From positions 1 to 7,251 of the forward strand of contig CACZSJ010000023.1 of assembly GCA_902783825.1 (NCBI GenBank): 7,251 bases of DNA, written 5' to 3'. A program made the translations under genes and the position numbers. Position 1 is the stretch's first letter, and the number at the start of each line of letters is the position of its first letter. This stretch comes from Oscillospiraceae bacterium (GTDB lineage Bacteria > Bacillota > Clostridia > Oscillospirales > Oscillospiraceae). Positions 6,032-7,251 of the stretch are shown here, one piece after another. The notes beneath the pieces were generated by a model. That model saw nothing but the letters and a program-made list of their open reading frames with translations, was not told the origin of the DNA and made no database searches.

Positions 6032-7251
6032 CGAGTGACCCGCGACTAATCCGGTTTCTGCTGATCTTAATTATCTGTTTGACAGTCCTTTTGTCTGCGC
6101 TAATTGTGATTGCCGGTGTGCAGGCCCGAAAGGAACGCCTGATGGCCCAGCAAATGGTTTCCGCAATAGGGGACAAGCAGGAAGCCGGCGAAGAGCGCAG
6201 TCTTGAACTGCACGCCTATGTGGAGGAGAATCGGCTGTATGCCACACTTCGAGATGGTGACAATTCCGTCTCCCAACCCTTGACGCTGCGCGTGCGCTAT
6301 CCAAATGGGGAAGTGTATTATTTTGACGTGCAGGAGGAGCCGCTGGTTTTACCGCAACTGCAGCCGGGAGAATACTGTGTGGATCTGCCGGCCGCGGCCG
6401 GGTATTTGTCGGCCGGACCCATATATTGCAGCGTCTCTGATCCAACTGGGATCGAAGGTGCGGCAAATGGCGATGCCGTTCTGGATGATCAGGGAAATCC
6501 CCGATATCGCTATCGGTTTCTCCTTGGCCCAAATGGACGTTTGCTGTCAACCAAGACCCATCGTGAGAGTGACTCGTTGCCTTTAGACTGCGATGGCGAC
6601 GGCGTGCCGGATTATGCCTTGGAGCTTGTGCGGGTCATGGGAGGAAACGGAGAAGAAGCTGCGCTTGAACAGCTGGCAGCCTTTTGGAGAAAGGTTCCCC
6701 TCATTCGTCAGGACAATCATCCCATATCGGATTACGCCGTGGAGATCAGTCCGATTGTCGCACCGGAGGGCGAATTGGGCGGTTGGCGTATGCTTGACGG
6801 AAAAATGTACTATCTGGACCGCAATGGTCAGCCTGTGACCGGCTTGCGAAGGCTGGAAGGGAAACTGTATTATTTTGAGCCTTCCGGCGCTCGGGTTCCG
6901 GCGCTGGGCATCGACGCTTCCTACTACAATGAGCATATAGACTGGGAAATGGTCAAGTCCCAGGGCATTGATTTTGCAATCGTGCGCATTGGTGGCCGTG
7001 GCTGGGGCTCCGGCGCGCTCTACGGCGATCTGCGAAGTGATGAATATCTGCTGGGCGCGCGTAAAGCCGGCATCCAGCTCGGCGTGTATTTTTACAGCAT
7101 GGCCGTAAACGTGAGAGAGGCCATCGAGGAAGCGCGTGCTGCCATTCAAAGCCTCAAAGGCTTCCGTCTGGATTTGCCGATTTTTATCGATGTAGAGTTT
7201 TCCGGGAATTATCCGCGCGGGAGAGCGGACAGGTTAACTGCCGCACAGAGG
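5989..7251 (+). CDS. Membrane-anchored GH25 muramidase (lysozyme) with cell-wall-binding repeats, 3' end outside window
   Basis: The frame runs from the ATG at 5989 to the window edge (421 codons) without a stop. Order: a short basic cytoplasmic N-terminus; one transmembrane helix (about 21-43) with no obvious signal-peptidase site, implying a type II anchor with the rest outside; a region of no recognised family (about 70-195); a Ca-binding-like loop DCDGDGVPD (200-208); two cell-wall-binding repeats rich in Gly, Trp and Tyr (GWRMLDGKMYYLDRNGQP at 265-282; RRLEGKLYYFEPSGA at 287-301); and a GH25 domain from 306. GH25 enzymes hydrolyse the N-acetylmuramic acid-N-acetylglucosamine bond of peptidoglycan. 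Visible candidate active-site residues are Asp309 in LGIDASYYN and the Asp401/Glu403 pair in IFIDVEFS, which matches the family's Asp-x-Glu. An in-frame stop at 5944-5946 with no start between forces the 5989 start. Likely role: wall remodelling, separation or sporulation. A phage endolysin is unlikely given the anchor and chromosomal neighbours. Confidence 0.9.
   Translation, partial: MENNSNSKNKIQRIASDPRLIRFLLILIICLTVLLSALIVIAGVQARKERLMAQQMVSAIGDKQEAGEERSLELHAYVEENRLYATLRDGDNSVSQPLTLRVRYPNGEVYYFDVQEEPLVLPQLQPGEYCVDLPAAAGYLSAGPIYCSVSDPTGIEGAANGDAVLDDQGNPRYRYRFLLGPNGRLLSTKTHRESDSLPLDCDGDGVPDYALELVRVMGGNGEEAALEQLAAFWRKVPLIRQDNHPISDYAVEISPIVAPEGELGGWRMLDGKMYYLDRNGQPVTGLRRLEGKLYYFEPSGARVPALGIDASYYNEHIDWEMVKSQGIDFAIVRIGGRGWGSGALYGDLRSDEYLLGARKAGIQLGVYFYSMAVNVREAIEEARAAIQSLKGFRLDLPIFIDVEFSGNYPRGRADRLTAAQR

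Noticed and set aside
6071..6550. Minus-strand frame of 159 codons opposite the N-terminal region of the muramidase
   Set aside because: The product is rich in Pro, Arg and His as expected for an antisense shadow, and it overlaps the continuous coding frame with the transmembrane helix.
6583..7149. Minus-strand frame of 188 codons opposite the muramidase
   Set aside because: The plus-strand frame carries GH25 and cell-wall-binding motifs throughout this interval, and the minus frame has no recognisable domain, promoter or ribosome binding site.
1..7251. CRISPR array, tRNA, rRNA, insertion sequence or phage module
   Set aside because: I saw no regularly spaced direct repeats, no tRNA-like cloverleaf, no transposase motif and no terminal inverted repeats. 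The GH25 lysozyme alone is not phage evidence because it is membrane-anchored and sits beside housekeeping genes.

Overview
The window reads as chromosomal DNA of an anaerobic, GC-moderate Clostridia-type Firmicute, plausibly a gut Oscillospiraceae relative. The reasons are a PcrA-type helicase with the C-terminal Tudor-like tail seen in Firmicutes, an oxygen-labile two-subunit class I (4Fe-4S) fumarase, a membrane-anchored GH25 muramidase with cell-wall-binding repeats, and Gram-positive style Shine-Dalgarno and sigma-A promoter sequences. The genus is inference; no rRNA or other marker is present.

Layout. Bases 1-141 are the 3' end of a plus-strand membrane protein of DUF554 type, closed by a strong intrinsic terminator (151-187). 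Bases 186-1112 hold an open frame for an extracellular-looking beta-sandwich protein. It has no signal peptide, no ribosome binding site, no promoter and an abrupt C-terminus, so it looks like a remnant of a larger surface protein. A bidirectional terminator (1126-1151) separates it from a minus-strand operon running from 5810 down to 1150: pcrA, an EamA/DMT transporter, fumarase alpha and fumarase beta. These four genes are packed with a 4-bp ATGA overlap, a 14-bp overlap and an 8-bp gap. A 178-bp intergenic region (5811-5988) carries two divergent sigma-A-like promoters. One serves the operon and lies so close to the pcrA ATG that the mRNA should be leaderless or nearly so. The other serves a plus-strand GH25 lysozyme that begins at 5989 and runs off the right edge.

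How the genes work together. The operon joins housekeeping DNA repair (PcrA), a small-molecule exporter (EamA) and a fumarate/malate enzyme. There is no obvious pathway link beyond co-transcription, although fumarase alpha and beta must assemble together. The muramidase acts at the cell wall and is independently transcribed. I see no CRISPR array, tRNA, rRNA, insertion sequence, phage module or recognisable defence system. The points most worth a second look are the predicted leaderless start of pcrA, the 34-residue insert in its helicase domain, the orphan surface-protein fragment, and the start region of the muramidase gene.
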